Origin: Anaerolinea sp.
GTDB lineage: Bacteria; Chloroflexota; Limnocylindria; Limnocylindrales; CSP1-4
Length of the DNA stretch: 64,000 nucleotides
NCBI GenBank assembly: GCA_013822395.1
Contig: PNKK01000003.1
Span: 1 to 64,000 of the forward strand
Direction of reading: 5' to 3'
Shown here: piece by piece, positions 47,211-57,313 of the stretch
Position numbering within the stretch: position 1 is the stretch's first letter
Layout of the letters: each line of letters starts with the position of its first letter
Translations under genes and position numbers: made by a program
The notes under the pieces: model-generated
What the model was told of the DNA's origin: nothing
Seen by the model: the letters and a program-made list of their open reading frames with translations, nothing else
The model's database searches: none

Positions 47211-49898
47211 GTGCCGACCCACGATCCCTTCGGTGCTCGGGGCCCGCTCGGCCCGGGCCTCCCAGATCGCTACCGCCTCAGCGCGATCGGCGATCGGATC
47301 AACCTGGACCGGGCACCGGTCACCCTGAAGGTCCTGCTCGAGAATGTCCTCCGCCACGCCGGCGGCGGGATCGTGGAGGCCGAGGACGTCGAGCGCCTCG
47401 CGTCGTGGCGTCCCGGCGCGACCGGTGAGGCGGAGATCCCGTTCATGCCGTCGCGCGTGGTCCTCCAGGACTTCACCGGCGTGCCGGCCGTCGTCGACCT
47501 CGCCGCAATGCGCGACGCGATGGCCGACCTCGGCGGTGATCCCGCGCGTGTGAATCCCCTCGTCCCGGCCGATCTCGTCATCGACCACTCGGTCCAGGTG
47601 GACGCGTTCGGCACCCCGGCGGCCTTCGCCTTCAACGTCACCCGCGAGTACGAGCGCAACGGCGAACGCTACCAGCTCCTGCGCTGGGCCCAGACGGCGT
47701 TCCGGGACCTGCGGGTCGTGCCGCCGGGGACGGGGATCATCCACCAGGTCAACCTGGAGCTCCTCGCAACGGTCGTCGCCGACCGCCCCGACGCGCACGG
47801 CCGGGTCGCCTTCCCGGACACCCTCGTCGGGACGGACTCCCACACCACGATGATCAACGGCCTCGGGGTGCTGGGGTACGGCGTTGGGGGGATCGAAGCG
47901 GAGGCGGTCCTCCTGGGTCAGCCGCTCTACCAGCCGATGCCTCGAATCGTGGGCGTTCGCCTCACCGGCGAGCTGCCCCGGGGGTCCACCGCGACCGACC
48001 TCGTCCTGGTCGTCACGGAGATGCTCCGGAAGTTCGGGGTCGTCGAGTCCTTCGTGGAGTTCGCCGGCGACGGCCTCGCCGGCCTGTCGCTCGCCGACCG
48101 GGCGACGATCGCCAACATGAGCCCCGAGTTCGGGGCGACCTCCACCCTCTTCCCGATCGACGACGAGACGCTGACCTATCTCCGCCTCACGGGCCGGCCC
48201 GAGGAACGCGTGGCCCTCGTCGAGCGCTATGCGAAGGAGCAGGGCCTGTGGCGCGAGCCCGGCCCCGGCCCGGACTTCGACGCGCTCCTGACGCTCGACC
48301 TCGCGTCCGTCGAGCCGTCGGTGGCCGGCCCTCGACGCCCCCAGGACCGGGTGGTCCTGCCCGCCCTGCCCGCGAGCTTCCACCTCGCCTTCCCGCAGAC
48401 CGGCCCGCCCGATGCACCGGCCGCGACGATCCCGGTCGAGGTCGATGGCGAGCGCGGCGAGGTCGGCCATGGATCGGTGGTCATCGCCGCGATCACGTCC
48501 TGCACCAACACGTCCAATCCGACGGTCATGGTCGGAGCCGGACTGCTGGCCCGGAACGCGGTCGCCCGTGGCCTGACCGTTGCGCCGACGGTGAAGACAT
48601 CGCTTGCACCCGGCTCGAAGGCCGTCACCGGATACCTCGAGGCCGCCGGGCTGATGCGGCCGCTCGAGCAGCTCGGGTTCGCCCTGGCCGGCTACGGCTG
48701 CACGACCTGCATCGGGAACTCCGGGCCACTCGACGTCCCCGTCGCGGAGGCGATCGAGCACGGTGAGCTCGTCGCGGCCGCCGTCCTGTCCGGGAATCGC
48801 AACTTCGAGGGGCGGATCCATCCGCTGGCCCGTGCCAGCTACCTCGCGTCGCCACCGCTCGTCGTCGCCTTCGCCCTCGCGGGGCGGGTCGACGTCGACC
48901 TCACGACCCAGCCACTCGGCATCGGGGACGACGGCAGGCCGGTCTTCCTCGCCGACCTCTGGCCGGCCGCGGACGAGATTCGGGCGGTCATTCGCGACTC
49001 GATCGATCCGGAGCTCTTTCGGCGCACCTATGCGACCGTGTTCGATGGTGACGATCGCTGGCGCGCCCTCCCGATCCCCGACGGCGATCGATACGAATGG
49101 GACCCGGCCTCCACCTACATCGCCCGACCGCCGTTCTTCGAGGGCATGACGGCGGAGCCCGTGCCGGTCCGCGCGATCGAGGGAGCCCGGGCGCTGGTGG
49201 TCCTCGGTGACAGCGTGACCACCGACCACATCTCGCCCGCCGGGACGATCTCGGCGTCATCCCCGGCCGGCGGGTGGCTCCAGTCGCGCGGCATCACACC
49301 GCTCGAGTTCAACTCGTACGGCTCGCGGCGCGGTCACCACGAGGTGATGATCCGCGGCACGTTCGCCAACATCAGACTCCGGAATCGGCTCGTCGAGGGC
49401 CACGAGGGGCCGTTCACCCGGCACCTCCCGGACGGGGCGGAGATGACGATCTTCGACGCTGCGATGCAGTACGCCGCGGAGAGTGTGCCGCTCCTCGTCA
49501 TCGCCGGGAGGGAGTACGGGTCCGGATCGTCGCGCGACTGGGCGGCCAAGGGCACGGCGCTCCTCGGCGTCCGCGCGGTCATCGCGGAGAGCTTCGAGCG
49601 GATCCATCGAAGCAACCTCGTGGGGATGGGCGTGCTGCCGCTCCAGTTCCCGCCGGGCGTGACTCTGGACGGCCTCGGCCTGACCGGCCGCGAGGCCTTC
49701 ACGATCGACGGTGTCGCCGGCGGGCCCGAGGCGCGGAACCGGCTCACCGTCCATGCCACGGACGACGCCACCGGGCAGACGGCCACCTTCGAGGTGGACT
49801 GCCGCCTGGATGGCCCGATCGAGGTCGACTACTACCGCCAGGGGGGGATCCTGCCGGCGGTCCTTCGGCGGATCGCGGCGGAGTCCCGGACGGCCTGA
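47211..49898 (+). CDS. acnA: Aconitate hydratase
   Basis: ITSCTNTSNPTVMVGAGLLARNA; GYGCTTCIGNSGPL; YGSGSSRDWAAKGTALLGVRAVIAESFERIHRSNLVGMGVLPLQF; GTG start. Confidence 0.94.
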   Translation: MPTHDPFGARGPLGPGLPDRYRLSAIGDRINLDRAPVTLKVLLENVLRHAGGGIVEAEDVERLASWRPGATGEAEIPFMPSRVVLQDFTGVPAVVDLAAMRDAMADLGGDPARVNPLVPADLVIDHSVQVDAFGTPAAFAFNVTREYERNGERYQLLRWAQTAFRDLRVVPPGTGIIHQVNLELLATVVADRPDAHGRVAFPDTLVGTDSHTTMINGLGVLGYGVGGIEAEAVLLGQPLYQPMPRIVGVRLTGELPRGSTATDLVLVVTEMLRKFGVVESFVEFAGDGLAGLSLADRATIANMSPEFGATSTLFPIDDETLTYLRLTGRPEERVALVERYAKEQGLWREPGPGPDFDALLTLDLASVEPSVAGPRRPQDRVVLPALPASFHLAFPQTGPPDAPAATIPVEVDGERGEVGHGSVVIAAITSCTNTSNPTVMVGAGLLARNAVARGLTVAPTVKTSLAPGSKAVTGYLEAAGLMRPLEQLGFALAGYGCTTCIGNSGPLDVPVAEAIEHGELVAAAVLSGNRNFEGRIHPLARASYLASPPLVVAFALAGRVDVDLTTQPLGIGDDGRPVFLADLWPAADEIRAVIRDSIDPELFRRTYATVFDGDDRWRALPIPDGDRYEWDPASTYIARPPFFEGMTAEPVPVRAIEGARALVVLGDSVTTDHISPAGTISASSPAGGWLQSRGITPLEFNSYGSRRGHHEVMIRGTFANIRLRNRLVEGHEGPFTRHLPDGAEMTIFDAAMQYAAESVPLLVIAGREYGSGSSRDWAAKGTALLGVRAVIAESFERIHRSNLVGMGVLPLQFPPGVTLDGLGLTGREAFTIDGVAGGPEARNRLTVHATDDATGQTATFEVDCRLDGPIEVDYYRQGGILPAVLRRIAAESRTA

Positions 49899-49965
49899 CG
49901 CGCCCGAATGGGCCGGACGGCCTGACGCACGCCGACCCGGCGTTGGTTGATCGTTGGACCCGGAC

Positions 49966-50002
49966 GGTCAGACGCCCCCGGGACTGCCGGGGGCGTCTGA
50001 CC
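49966..50002. terminator. 16-bp perfect inverted repeat downstream of acnA
   Basis: GGTCAGACGCCCCCGG-GACTG-CCGGGGGCGTCTGACC. Confidence 0.6.
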
Positions 50003-50255
50003 TGGAGGAGGATCGCGCGGGCCCGCGCCCGCGTTGTCCGTTGGACGCCCGCGCGGCGCGGCGCGTGACGGCCCGACGAGACGAGGTTCGCGGACGGCTC
50101 AACCAGCGCTCGCCGCGGCCGCGGCTGGTGTGACGGTCCTCCGGTCGGTGGGAGGAGGCCGGCCGTCGCGAGCTGGCGCAACAGGCTCGAATCTTCGCCC
50201 GTGGCGTAACCAGACGCCCGCGGCCCACGTCTCCCCGTCGAACAGCAGGAGGACC

Positions 50256-51347
50256 TTGACGTTGCCGTCGCTCCGATGGACATCCCTGGCCACGGTCGCG
50301 GTCCTCGTCGTCGCCGGTTGTGGGGTGGGTGGACCCCTCCCCTCCTCGGCCGGACCGTCCGGACCGCCCGCCTCGGGATCTCCACCCCCCAGCGCGACAC
50401 CGCCGGCCGACTGTCCCAACTTCGTCGAGGTCGTCGAGACCGGTCCGCTGCCCGGCGACGATGGGGCGGAGGACGGCCCGGTCGCGCGCGAGCAGGACCG
50501 GCTGCGCGCGGACGTGGAGGCCGCGTCTGCGTACGGCGCCGCCCACACCGGGGAGTTCGCCTCCATCCGGTTCGAGAACGGGCCGCGGGTCCGGATCGTC
50601 ATCGGGTTCACGACCCGCCTAGCGGAGCACTGCGCCGCCCTGCGCTCGATCCTCGAGTACCCCGACGAGTTCGAGATCATCCGTCAGCCAACGACGGCGG
50701 CCCGGCTGGAGGAGATCCAGCGCGAGATCATGGTGCTCGCCGGGGATCGCATGCAGAGCACGGGCATCGGCGCGGGGACGATCGACATCCAGCTCCGAGC
50801 GGATGGAGAGGCAATCGCCGATCGGATCCAGGCGGCGTACGGCGAAATCGTGACGATCACTGTCGGCATGCTCCGGTATCCGGATCGGTCCCTGCCGGCG
50901 GACGCCAGCTGTGCGCTCCTGCCCGACCCGATCATCAGCGAGACGCCGCTCGTCGCCGAGGCGGCGCTCGACGTCGCCGCGGTGCGCCCGGGCGCGGACT
51001 TCCGGGGCACCGTGACCGTGACCAACACCGGCCCCGAAATCGTCGAGTTCGCGTCCGGCGATCCGATGACAGCGGTCGTCTTCCGGGCCGGCTCGAACCG
51101 GCCCGTCGGCGGCTTCACAGGCGCGATCGGTGGCGTCGGCACCGGAGGTACGCTGGCGCCCGGCGACAGCCTCGACATCGGCGTGCTCGGCGGCACCGCC
51201 AGCTGCGATCCAGCCCTTGGGTACGCGCTCCCGCCGGGGCGCTACGATGTCCGGGTTCCGGTGGACCAGTACACGATGCGCGACAACGCCCCGACGGAGA
51301 TCTCGTACCTGCTCTCCGAGCCGGTGCCGCTGACGATCGTTCCCTGA
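50256..51347 (+). CDS. Putative secreted lipoprotein, unknown function
   Basis: Signal/lipobox LATVAVLVVAGCGVGG then Pro/Ser-rich linker; TTG start inferred. Confidence 0.7.
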   Translation: MTLPSLRWTSLATVAVLVVAGCGVGGPLPSSAGPSGPPASGSPPPSATPPADCPNFVEVVETGPLPGDDGAEDGPVAREQDRLRADVEAASAYGAAHTGEFASIRFENGPRVRIVIGFTTRLAEHCAALRSILEYPDEFEIIRQPTTAARLEEIQREIMVLAGDRMQSTGIGAGTIDIQLRADGEAIADRIQAAYGEIVTITVGMLRYPDRSLPADASCALLPDPIISETPLVAEAALDVAAVRPGADFRGTVTVTNTGPEIVEFASGDPMTAVVFRAGSNRPVGGFTGAIGGVGTGGTLAPGDSLDIGVLGGTASCDPALGYALPPGRYDVRVPVDQYTMRDNAPTEISYLLSEPVPLTIVP

Positions 51348-51368
51348 AGCTGACGATCGTTCCCTGAA
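51329..51368. repeat. 20-bp perfect tandem duplication at the 3' end of the lipoprotein gene
   Basis: GCTGACGATCGTTCCCTGAA x2. Confidence 0.9.
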
Positions 51369-51417
51369 CCGCCCGGGGGAACAGGAATCCGAGCGAGCCC
51401 TGGTGAATGGGTCGAGA

Positions 51418-51494
51418 TGGTGGGCGATACTGGATTCGAACCAGTGACCTCGCGGATGTGAACCGCGCGCTCTAACCGACTGAGCCAATCGCCC
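51418..51494 (-). tRNA. tRNA-Val(CAC), CCA encoded
   Basis: Reverse strand GGGCGATTGGCTCAGTCGGTTAGAGCGCGCGGTTCACATCCGCGAGGTCACTGGTTCGAATCCAGTATCGCCCACCA; anticodon loop TTCACAT. Confidence 0.94.
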
Positions 51495-51532
51495 CCGGCC
51501 CGCACCGGCCGCCGGCCGGAGCAGGGTGCCGA

Positions 51533-51823
51533 TCATACACCGAGGTCCGGCCAGCGAGCGACCAGCAGGGACCGATCCGCGCCCTCCACGGCGACGAGCT
51601 TACGCCGCCCTCTGGCACCCTCGATGAGGCGCGCCGCGCGCCGGTGGACACCGGCGGCCTCGGCCACGATGCGCAGGACGGCCTCGTTGGCGGCGCCGTC
51701 GGTGGGTGCCGCTGCCACGCGTACGAGGAGATGGCCGTCGCGGACGCCGTCGATCGCGTCGCGGCCGCCACGTGGCGTGACCCGGACGGGAATCCGGAGC
51801 TCGCCCCGGTCCCGCGGTCTCAC
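51533..51823 (-). CDS. DUF167 (YggU) family protein
   Basis: LRIPVRVTPRGGRDAIDGV...GHLLVRVAAAPTDGAANEAVLRIVAEAAGV. Confidence 0.82.
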   Translation of the reverse strand: MRPRDRGELRIPVRVTPRGGRDAIDGVRDGHLLVRVAAAPTDGAANEAVLRIVAEAAGVHRRAARLIEGARGRRKLVAVEGADRSLLVARWPDLGV

Positions 51824-52068
51824 GGCAGGGCCTGGACGATCGCTCCCAGCACGAGGATGACGATGAGCGGTGAGAAGTCGAACATCCCGCCCTTCGGCAG
51901 GACGCGGCGCACGGGCCCGAGGACCGGCTCCGTCACCCCCACGAGGAACTGCGTGAGCCCCGATCGCCCGGTCGGCTCGATGTACGACATCAGCACCCGC
52001 CCGATGACGAGGAGCTCGAACGCGATGAGGAGGAAGCGAAGGAAGTTGTAGACGAACGCGGCACCCAC
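51820..52068 (-). CDS. YggT family membrane protein
   Basis: RVLMSYIEPTGRSGLTQFLVGVTEPVLGPVRRVLP. Confidence 0.88.
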   Translation of the reverse strand: MGAAFVYNFLRFLLIAFELLVIGRVLMSYIEPTGRSGLTQFLVGVTEPVLGPVRRVLPKGGMFDFSPLIVILVLGAIVQALP

Positions 52069-52082
52069 AGCACGAGTCTAGC

Positions 52083-52916
52083 CTACGTGCCCGGGACGGC
52101 CCGGTCGCCCGGCCGGTGGACCCGAGTCTCCTCGCCATGGGCGGGCCCGTGGCCGCCTTCGTAGACGTGCGGTCGCTCGCCGAACAGTGCGCGCCCGACG
52201 CGAACGATCGTGGCCCCCTCCTCCACCGCGACCGGAAAGTCGTCGCTCATCCCCATCGAGAGCTCCGGACCGAGGCTTGGGTGGTCGCGTCGCAACGCCT
52301 CGAACAGGCGGCGAAGAGCCACGAACGTGGGCCGCGCCGCCTCAGCGGCCGCCACGAGCCTGCCCACGGTCATCAGGCCGCGGATCTCCAGGTTCGGAAG
52401 GGCAAGGATGTCGGGCAGGGCCGCCGCGAGCTCGGGCGGGCGGAACCCGGCCTTCGCCGGATCCGCATCGACGTTGACCTGGAGGAGGACCGGAAACGGC
52501 CGGGCCGGCCGGAGCTCGCCGGCCAGCCGGTCCAGGCGAATCGCCAGCTCCGTGGAGTCCACGGACTCGATCATCGCGAAGACTTCGACCGCCCGGCGGG
52601 CCTTGTTCGACTGGAGGGGCCCGACGAGGTGCCACGAGGCGCCCTGGACCTGGCCGATCTTGCCGAGCGCCTCCTGGACCCGGTTCTCGCCAAGGACGTC
52701 CAGGCCGGCCGCGACGGCGGCGCGCAGTCGCTCGGGCGAGACCCCCTTCGAGACGGCGACCAGTCGCACCCCGGATCCGTCGCGACCGGCCCGCCGGGCC
52801 GCGTGTTCGATCCGCTCCAGGACGCGGGCGCGCGCGACGGCGAGGGCCGCCACGTCCGCCGGATCGATCCGGAACGGCTTGGGCGGCGCGCCGCGGTCAG
52901 GGTCTCGAGCGTCCAT
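52083..52916 (-). CDS. YggS-family pyridoxal phosphate homeostasis protein
   Basis: VRLVAVSKGVSPERLRAAVAAGLDVLGENRVQE; LSMGMSDDFPVAVEEGATIVRVGRALFG. Confidence 0.92.
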   Translation of the reverse strand: MDARDPDRGAPPKPFRIDPADVAALAVARARVLERIEHAARRAGRDGSGVRLVAVSKGVSPERLRAAVAAGLDVLGENRVQEALGKIGQVQGASWHLVGPLQSNKARRAVEVFAMIESVDSTELAIRLDRLAGELRPARPFPVLLQVNVDADPAKAGFRPPELAAALPDILALPNLEIRGLMTVGRLVAAAEAARPTFVALRRLFEALRRDHPSLGPELSMGMSDDFPVAVEEGATIVRVGRALFGERPHVYEGGHGPAHGEETRVHRPGDRAVPGT

Positions 52917-53064
52917 GGGCCGCCACAGGCCGCGTCAGGTGCCCTCGCGCCAAGGCGGAGCCGAGCACGCGAACGAGCGCACTCGAACGTGCGTGAGAGA
53001 GCGCGCACAGGCGACAACGCCGGCGCGCGGGCGCATCACGCGGCCCTCATGGACGACGCCGCCC

Positions 53065-54282
53065 CTATTTGGGGCGGCGGAGGAAGCTCGGAATCTCGAG
53101 GTCGTCCGCGTCGTAGGCAGCCCGCTTCACCGGGACGGGCTCACCGACCGAGCGGCTCCCGGTTCTCGCGGCGGCCTCGTCCGGACGTGCGGCCGGGGCG
53201 TCTGGGACACCGGCGTCGTTGAGCTGCGTCCGCTGCCGCTCGAGCTCCTGAAGGAAATCGCGCGGGGCGCGGGTGATGGCGTCCAGCGGTGCGCTCGAAG
53301 TCGCGTGCACGGCGGAGCGACTCGTCGTGCGGCGACCATCGAAGCCGGTCGCGATGACCGTGATCATCACTTCCTCACCGAGGCGCTCGTTGAAGCTCGT
53401 TCCGAAGATGATGTTCGCCTCCGGGTCCGCCGCGGCGCGGATCTCCTCGGCCGCCTCCGTGACCTCGAACAACGACAGGTTCTGAGAGCCGGTGACATTG
53501 AACAGGATGCCCTGGGCGCCGTTGATGTTGACCTCGAGGAGCGGACTGGAGATCGCCTGGCGGGCGGCCTCCACGGCGCGGTTCTCGCCGCTCGCCCGGC
53601 CGATCCCCATGAGCGCCGAGCCGGCATCCTTCATGATCGCCCGCACGTCGGCGAAGTCAAGGTTGATCAGGCCGGGCACGGTGATGATGTCGCTGATGCC
53701 CTGGACGCCCTGGCGGAGAACGTCGTCCACGACACGGAAGGCGTCGAGGATGCTGGTGTTCTTCTGGACCACATCCCGCAGACGGTCGTTTGGGATCGTG
53801 ATCAGGGTGTCCACCTTGCCCTTCAGCTCCTCGGCGGACTTCTCCGCACTGAGCCTGCGCTTGGCACCCTCGAACGTGAACGGCTTGGTGACGACACCGA
53901 TCGTGAGCGCGCCGGCGGCCTTGGCGAGCTCCGCAACGACCGGGGCGGCGCCGGAGCCTGTTCCTCCCCCGAGGCCGGCCGTGATGAAGACCATGTCAGA
54001 GCCTTCAAGGGCCGATGCGATCTTGTCCGCGTCCTCCTCGGCGGCGCGCTGGCCGATGGACGAATCGCCGCCCGCGCCGAGGCCTCTGGTGATCTTGTCG
54101 CCAATCCGGATCTTGTGCGGCGCATCGGACTGAAGAAGGGCCTGCGCGTCCGTATTCAGCGCGATGAACTCCACGCCCATCATCTCGGCGCGGATCATCC
54201 GGTTGACGGCGTTGCTGCCACCGCCACCGACCCCGATGACGCGGATGAGCGCGAAATTCTCCGAATCGGAACGCAGGGCCAC
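53065..54282 (-). CDS. ftsZ: Cell division protein FtsZ
   Basis: [23 protein letters not shown]-terminal [14 protein letters not shown] start. Confidence 0.96.
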   Translation of the reverse strand: MALRSDSENFALIRVIGVGGGGSNAVNRMIRAEMMGVEFIALNTDAQALLQSDAPHKIRIGDKITRGLGAGGDSSIGQRAAEEDADKIASALEGSDMVFITAGLGGGTGSGAAPVVAELAKAAGALTIGVVTKPFTFEGAKRRLSAEKSAEELKGKVDTLITIPNDRLRDVVQKNTSILDAFRVVDDVLRQGVQGISDIITVPGLINLDFADVRAIMKDAGSALMGIGRASGENRAVEAARQAISSPLLEVNINGAQGILFNVTGSQNLSLFEVTEAAEEIRAAADPEANIIFGTSFNERLGEEVMITVIATGFDGRRTTSRSAVHATSSAPLDAITRAPRDFLQELERQRTQLNDAGVPDAPAARPDEAAARTGSRSVGEPVPVKRAAYDADDLEIPSFLRRPK

Positions 54283-54665
54283 CGTTCTCCTCCAATGACC
54301 TCCCGGGGAGGCCGGGGCTGAACCGTCTGGATTGGCGACCCAAAGCCGTCCTGGAGCGGTCTCTTGGCGCGCTCGGGGTCGTTGGGCGAGTCTATCATTG
54401 GCGGCGCCCGGCGTGCCCCCTGAATCTCGATGGGTGCCCCCGAATCCGTCGCCGAGCGTGCAAACTCCGGCCGTAGCCGCGAACGCGTGGCGTGGGCGCA
54501 CCGCCCGGGGCGCACCGCCGGGTATGGAATCGCTGCGGACGAGGGTAGCCGCGCACGACGTCGGTTGATTCCGCGGCTCGGCCGAGGGTGGCCGGGCCCG
54601 GTCTGATGCGCCACCTTGATCAGCCGGCGGGAGGTCCGTGTGGACGACCTCCCCGGGAATCACAG

Positions 54666-55895
54666 TTACGGGAAGATGCTGCGGAGAGCGTCCCGGAGAC
54701 GGCCGAGGATCCCGAAGGCGGGCGCCGACTCGTAACGCGCCGGCTCCCCCTCGGCGAGCGACCGCGCACCCCACTGGAGCAGCCCGATCGCGGTCGCGTA
54801 GGCCGGAGTGAGGATCGAGTCCGTGAGCCCGCCGACGCCGGTCGGGGCGACGACGCGGACGGGCATCTGGAGAACCTCGCGGCCCAGCTCGGCGATGCCC
54901 GACAGCTGCGCCGCGCCGCCGGTCAGGATGATCCCGGCGGGCAGCATGCCGGCGCCGGCCGAGCGCATCTCGGCGCCGAGGAGCTCGAACGTCTCGCGCA
55001 TCCGGGCTTCGATGATCTGGCACAGCTCGAGACGGCTGATGGACCGGCCGGCCTCTTCGCCCAGAACGGAGACGCCGATCTCCTCGTTCTCCCCCACCCC
55101 GCGCAGATCGCACGTGCCGTGGCGGATCTTCAGCTCTTCGGCGACCGGCAGCGAGGTCTTGATCCCGATCGCGACGTCGTTGGTGACAAAGTTCCCGCCG
55201 ACCGGCAGGACGCTCGTGTGGAAGGGGGAGCCTTCGTTGAACATCGCGAGGTCGATCGTTCCCGCGCCGATGTCGGCGATCGCGACGCCGAGATCCTTCT
55301 CGGTCTCAGAGGCCACGGCGTCCGCGGCGGCGAGGGCGTTCGCGACCCGCTCGTCGATCTTCACACCGGCTGCGGCAACGCACTTCGTGAGGTTCTGGAC
55401 GGCGGTCGCGGGCGCCGTGACGATGTGGGTCTCGACCTCCAGACGGAGGGCGCTCATCCCGAGCGGGTCCTTCACGCCCTCCTGGCCGTCGACGATGAAG
55501 CCCCGCCGCTCGACGTGGAGGACCTCCCGGTTCGACGGGATCGCCACCGCCCGGGCGACCTCGATCGCCCGGAGGATGTCCTCCCGGCTGATCTCGCGGT
55601 CGTGGGCCGTGACGGCGACCTGGCCGGTCGAGTTCAGGCTCTCGACCTGGGCGCCGCCCACGCCGACGAACGCCTTGTCGATCTTCCAACCCGACAGGCG
55701 TTCGGCACGCTCGACGGCGTCGGCGATCGAGCGGACGGTCTGGTCGATGTTGACGACGGCGCCCTTCTTCAGGCCGGACGAGGGCACGGTCCCGTGTCCG
55801 ATCACGGTGACCCTCCCGTCGCGGCTCACCTCGCCGATGAGCGCGCAGACCTTGCTCGTGCCGACGTCGATCCCGACGAGGACTCCTTCCACCAC
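54666..55895 (-). CDS. ftsA: Cell division protein FtsA
   Basis: [55 protein letters not shown]. Confidence 0.94.
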   Translation of the reverse strand: MVEGVLVGIDVGTSKVCALIGEVSRDGRVTVIGHGTVPSSGLKKGAVVNIDQTVRSIADAVERAERLSGWKIDKAFVGVGGAQVESLNSTGQVAVTAHDREISREDILRAIEVARAVAIPSNREVLHVERRGFIVDGQEGVKDPLGMSALRLEVETHIVTAPATAVQNLTKCVAAAGVKIDERVANALAAADAVASETEKDLGVAIADIGAGTIDLAMFNEGSPFHTSVLPVGGNFVTNDVAIGIKTSLPVAEELKIRHGTCDLRGVGENEEIGVSVLGEEAGRSISRLELCQIIEARMRETFELLGAEMRSAGAGMLPAGIILTGGAAQLSGIAELGREVLQMPVRVVAPTGVGGLTDSILTPAYATAIGLLQWGARSLAEGEPARYESAPAFGILGRLRDALRSIFP

Positions 55896-55927
55896 GGTTA
55901 TCGCCTGCTCCCTCCCGGCTGCCCGGG

Positions 55928-56251
55928 TCAGATGAAGTGTCGCCGGATCAGGGCGACGTTATTGAAGATCCGGAACCCGAAGTTGATGAGCGCCACTAGG
56001 TAGAGATCGAGGCTCAGCCGGTCGCCGATGAACGTGAGGATCACGGCAACCACCGCGTTCGTGACGAAGCCCGAGATGAAGATCCGATTGTCGTAGACGC
56101 CGTCGAGCTCCGCCCGCACCGCCCCGAGCACCGAGTCGAGCGCGGCGAGGATCGCCACCGCCGAGTAGCGGGTGAACTCGAAGCCGACGTTGACATTGAG
56201 GACAAGCCCGAGCAGGACGCCCAGCAGCAGGCCTGCCAGGGGAAGGAACAC
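55928..56251 (-). CDS. DUF1290 small basic protein (Sbp-like)
   Basis: LAGLLLGVLLGLVLNVNVGFEFTRYSAVAILAALDSVLGAVRAELDGVYDNRIFISGF. Confidence 0.85.
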   Translation of the reverse strand: MFLPLAGLLLGVLLGLVLNVNVGFEFTRYSAVAILAALDSVLGAVRAELDGVYDNRIFISGFVTNAVVAVILTFIGDRLSLDLYLVALINFGFRIFNNVALIRRHFI

Positions 56252-56364
56252 CGTGGGTCGTCCTCGTGCGGTACGTTTCGGCAAGGCTACCCGACGCGCG
56301 AGGGGCGGGGCAACCGGTTCGCGCGTTCCGGTCGTCGCGCCGAAGGAAGAGCCGCCGGCCGGGA

Positions 56365-57303
56365 TCACGGCGGCTGGCCCTTCGGCGTCGGTCTCGGGAT
56401 GAACGTCCCGTTGTCGGCGTCGGCGAGGATGACCTCCGCGATCCCGCTTTCGCGGCCGTCGAGGAGGCTGCGCAGCAGCCGGACCTGGCCCGGGATGAGG
56501 TCAGGCGTCCGGAGGCTCGGCGTGTAGAGCCCGAAGACCGCGACCCACGACGCGGGGGACGTCCCGACGACGAAGCCGTTGGCGTCCGAGACGGTCACCA
56601 GCAGGGCGTCGGCAACGCTGCCGACGTCGGTCGGGACGAGCGATCCCAGGCGCCTCGCGGCATCGAGATCGACCGGGTTGAGCGTGCGGCCGAGGGCGAG
56701 CTCGGTCGAGGCTGCGCGGGCGTCGTCGATGACCGGGAGCCCGGCGACCGTCACCGCGCCGGGCTCGGCGACCGCGAAGAGGACGCCGTCGCGGTCCACG
56801 AGGAACCGGGCCTCTCCGACCGACCAGGCGAGGATCGCCTCCCGCTCGGTGACACCGACGACGAGGGTGTCCGGCAGGGAGACGACCACGGTCGCGTCGG
56901 CGACCCCGGGGAGCGCGCTGATCCGGTCCGCGAGCGGCTCGACCGTCAATCGGAAGAGGTTGGTGCCGGTCGGGATGCCGATCGCCGCCTCGACGGCGTC
57001 GCGGGGGGTCCAGCGCAGCTGGGGGATCTCGGCCCGCATGTACGTGAAGGCGGGCGTCGCGGCCAGCCCGTAGATCGAACCGAGCGAGGCGAGGATCCCG
57101 AGCAGGGCTCCGGCTCGCGCCGGGGTGAAGCGCGGCACCCTGCTCGGCCGCGGGAGCCGAACGGCGGGGCCGCCCTCACGGTGTACCGGGCCGCCTCGGA
57201 CCGGTCGCGCTCCGGTCCGACCTTCCGCCCGACCCTCCGGCCGGTGTTCGCCGGAGCGCGTGGCGACCGAGCGTGGACCGGAGCTGCGCCCGAGAAGCCT
57301 CAC
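56365..57303 (-). CDS. ftsQ: FtsQ/DivIB-like cell division protein
   Basis: POTRA-like TGTNLFRLTVEPLADRISALPGVADATVVVSLPDTLVVGVTEREAI between ddl and ftsA; start uncertain. Confidence 0.82.
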   Translation of the reverse strand: MRLLGRSSGPRSVATRSGEHRPEGRAEGRTGARPVRGGPVHREGGPAVRLPRPSRVPRFTPARAGALLGILASLGSIYGLAATPAFTYMRAEIPQLRWTPRDAVEAAIGIPTGTNLFRLTVEPLADRISALPGVADATVVVSLPDTLVVGVTEREAILAWSVGEARFLVDRDGVLFAVAEPGAVTVAGLPVIDDARAASTELALGRTLNPVDLDAARRLGSLVPTDVGSVADALLVTVSDANGFVVGTSPASWVAVFGLYTPSLRTPDLIPGQVRLLRSLLDGRESGIAEVILADADNGTFIPRPTPKGQPP

Positions 57304-57313
57304 CGGGCGGTTC

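Noticed and set aside
47127-49229. Upstream two-thirds of the 1049-aa minus-strand ORF 46080-49229
   Set aside because: Antisense to aconitase; an open frame caused by high GC. Only the DUF2520-like part (46080-47126) has recognisable motifs.
51418-51494. tRNA-Val as an integration site
   Set aside because: No duplicated tRNA 3' end, integrase or foreign gene content next to it.
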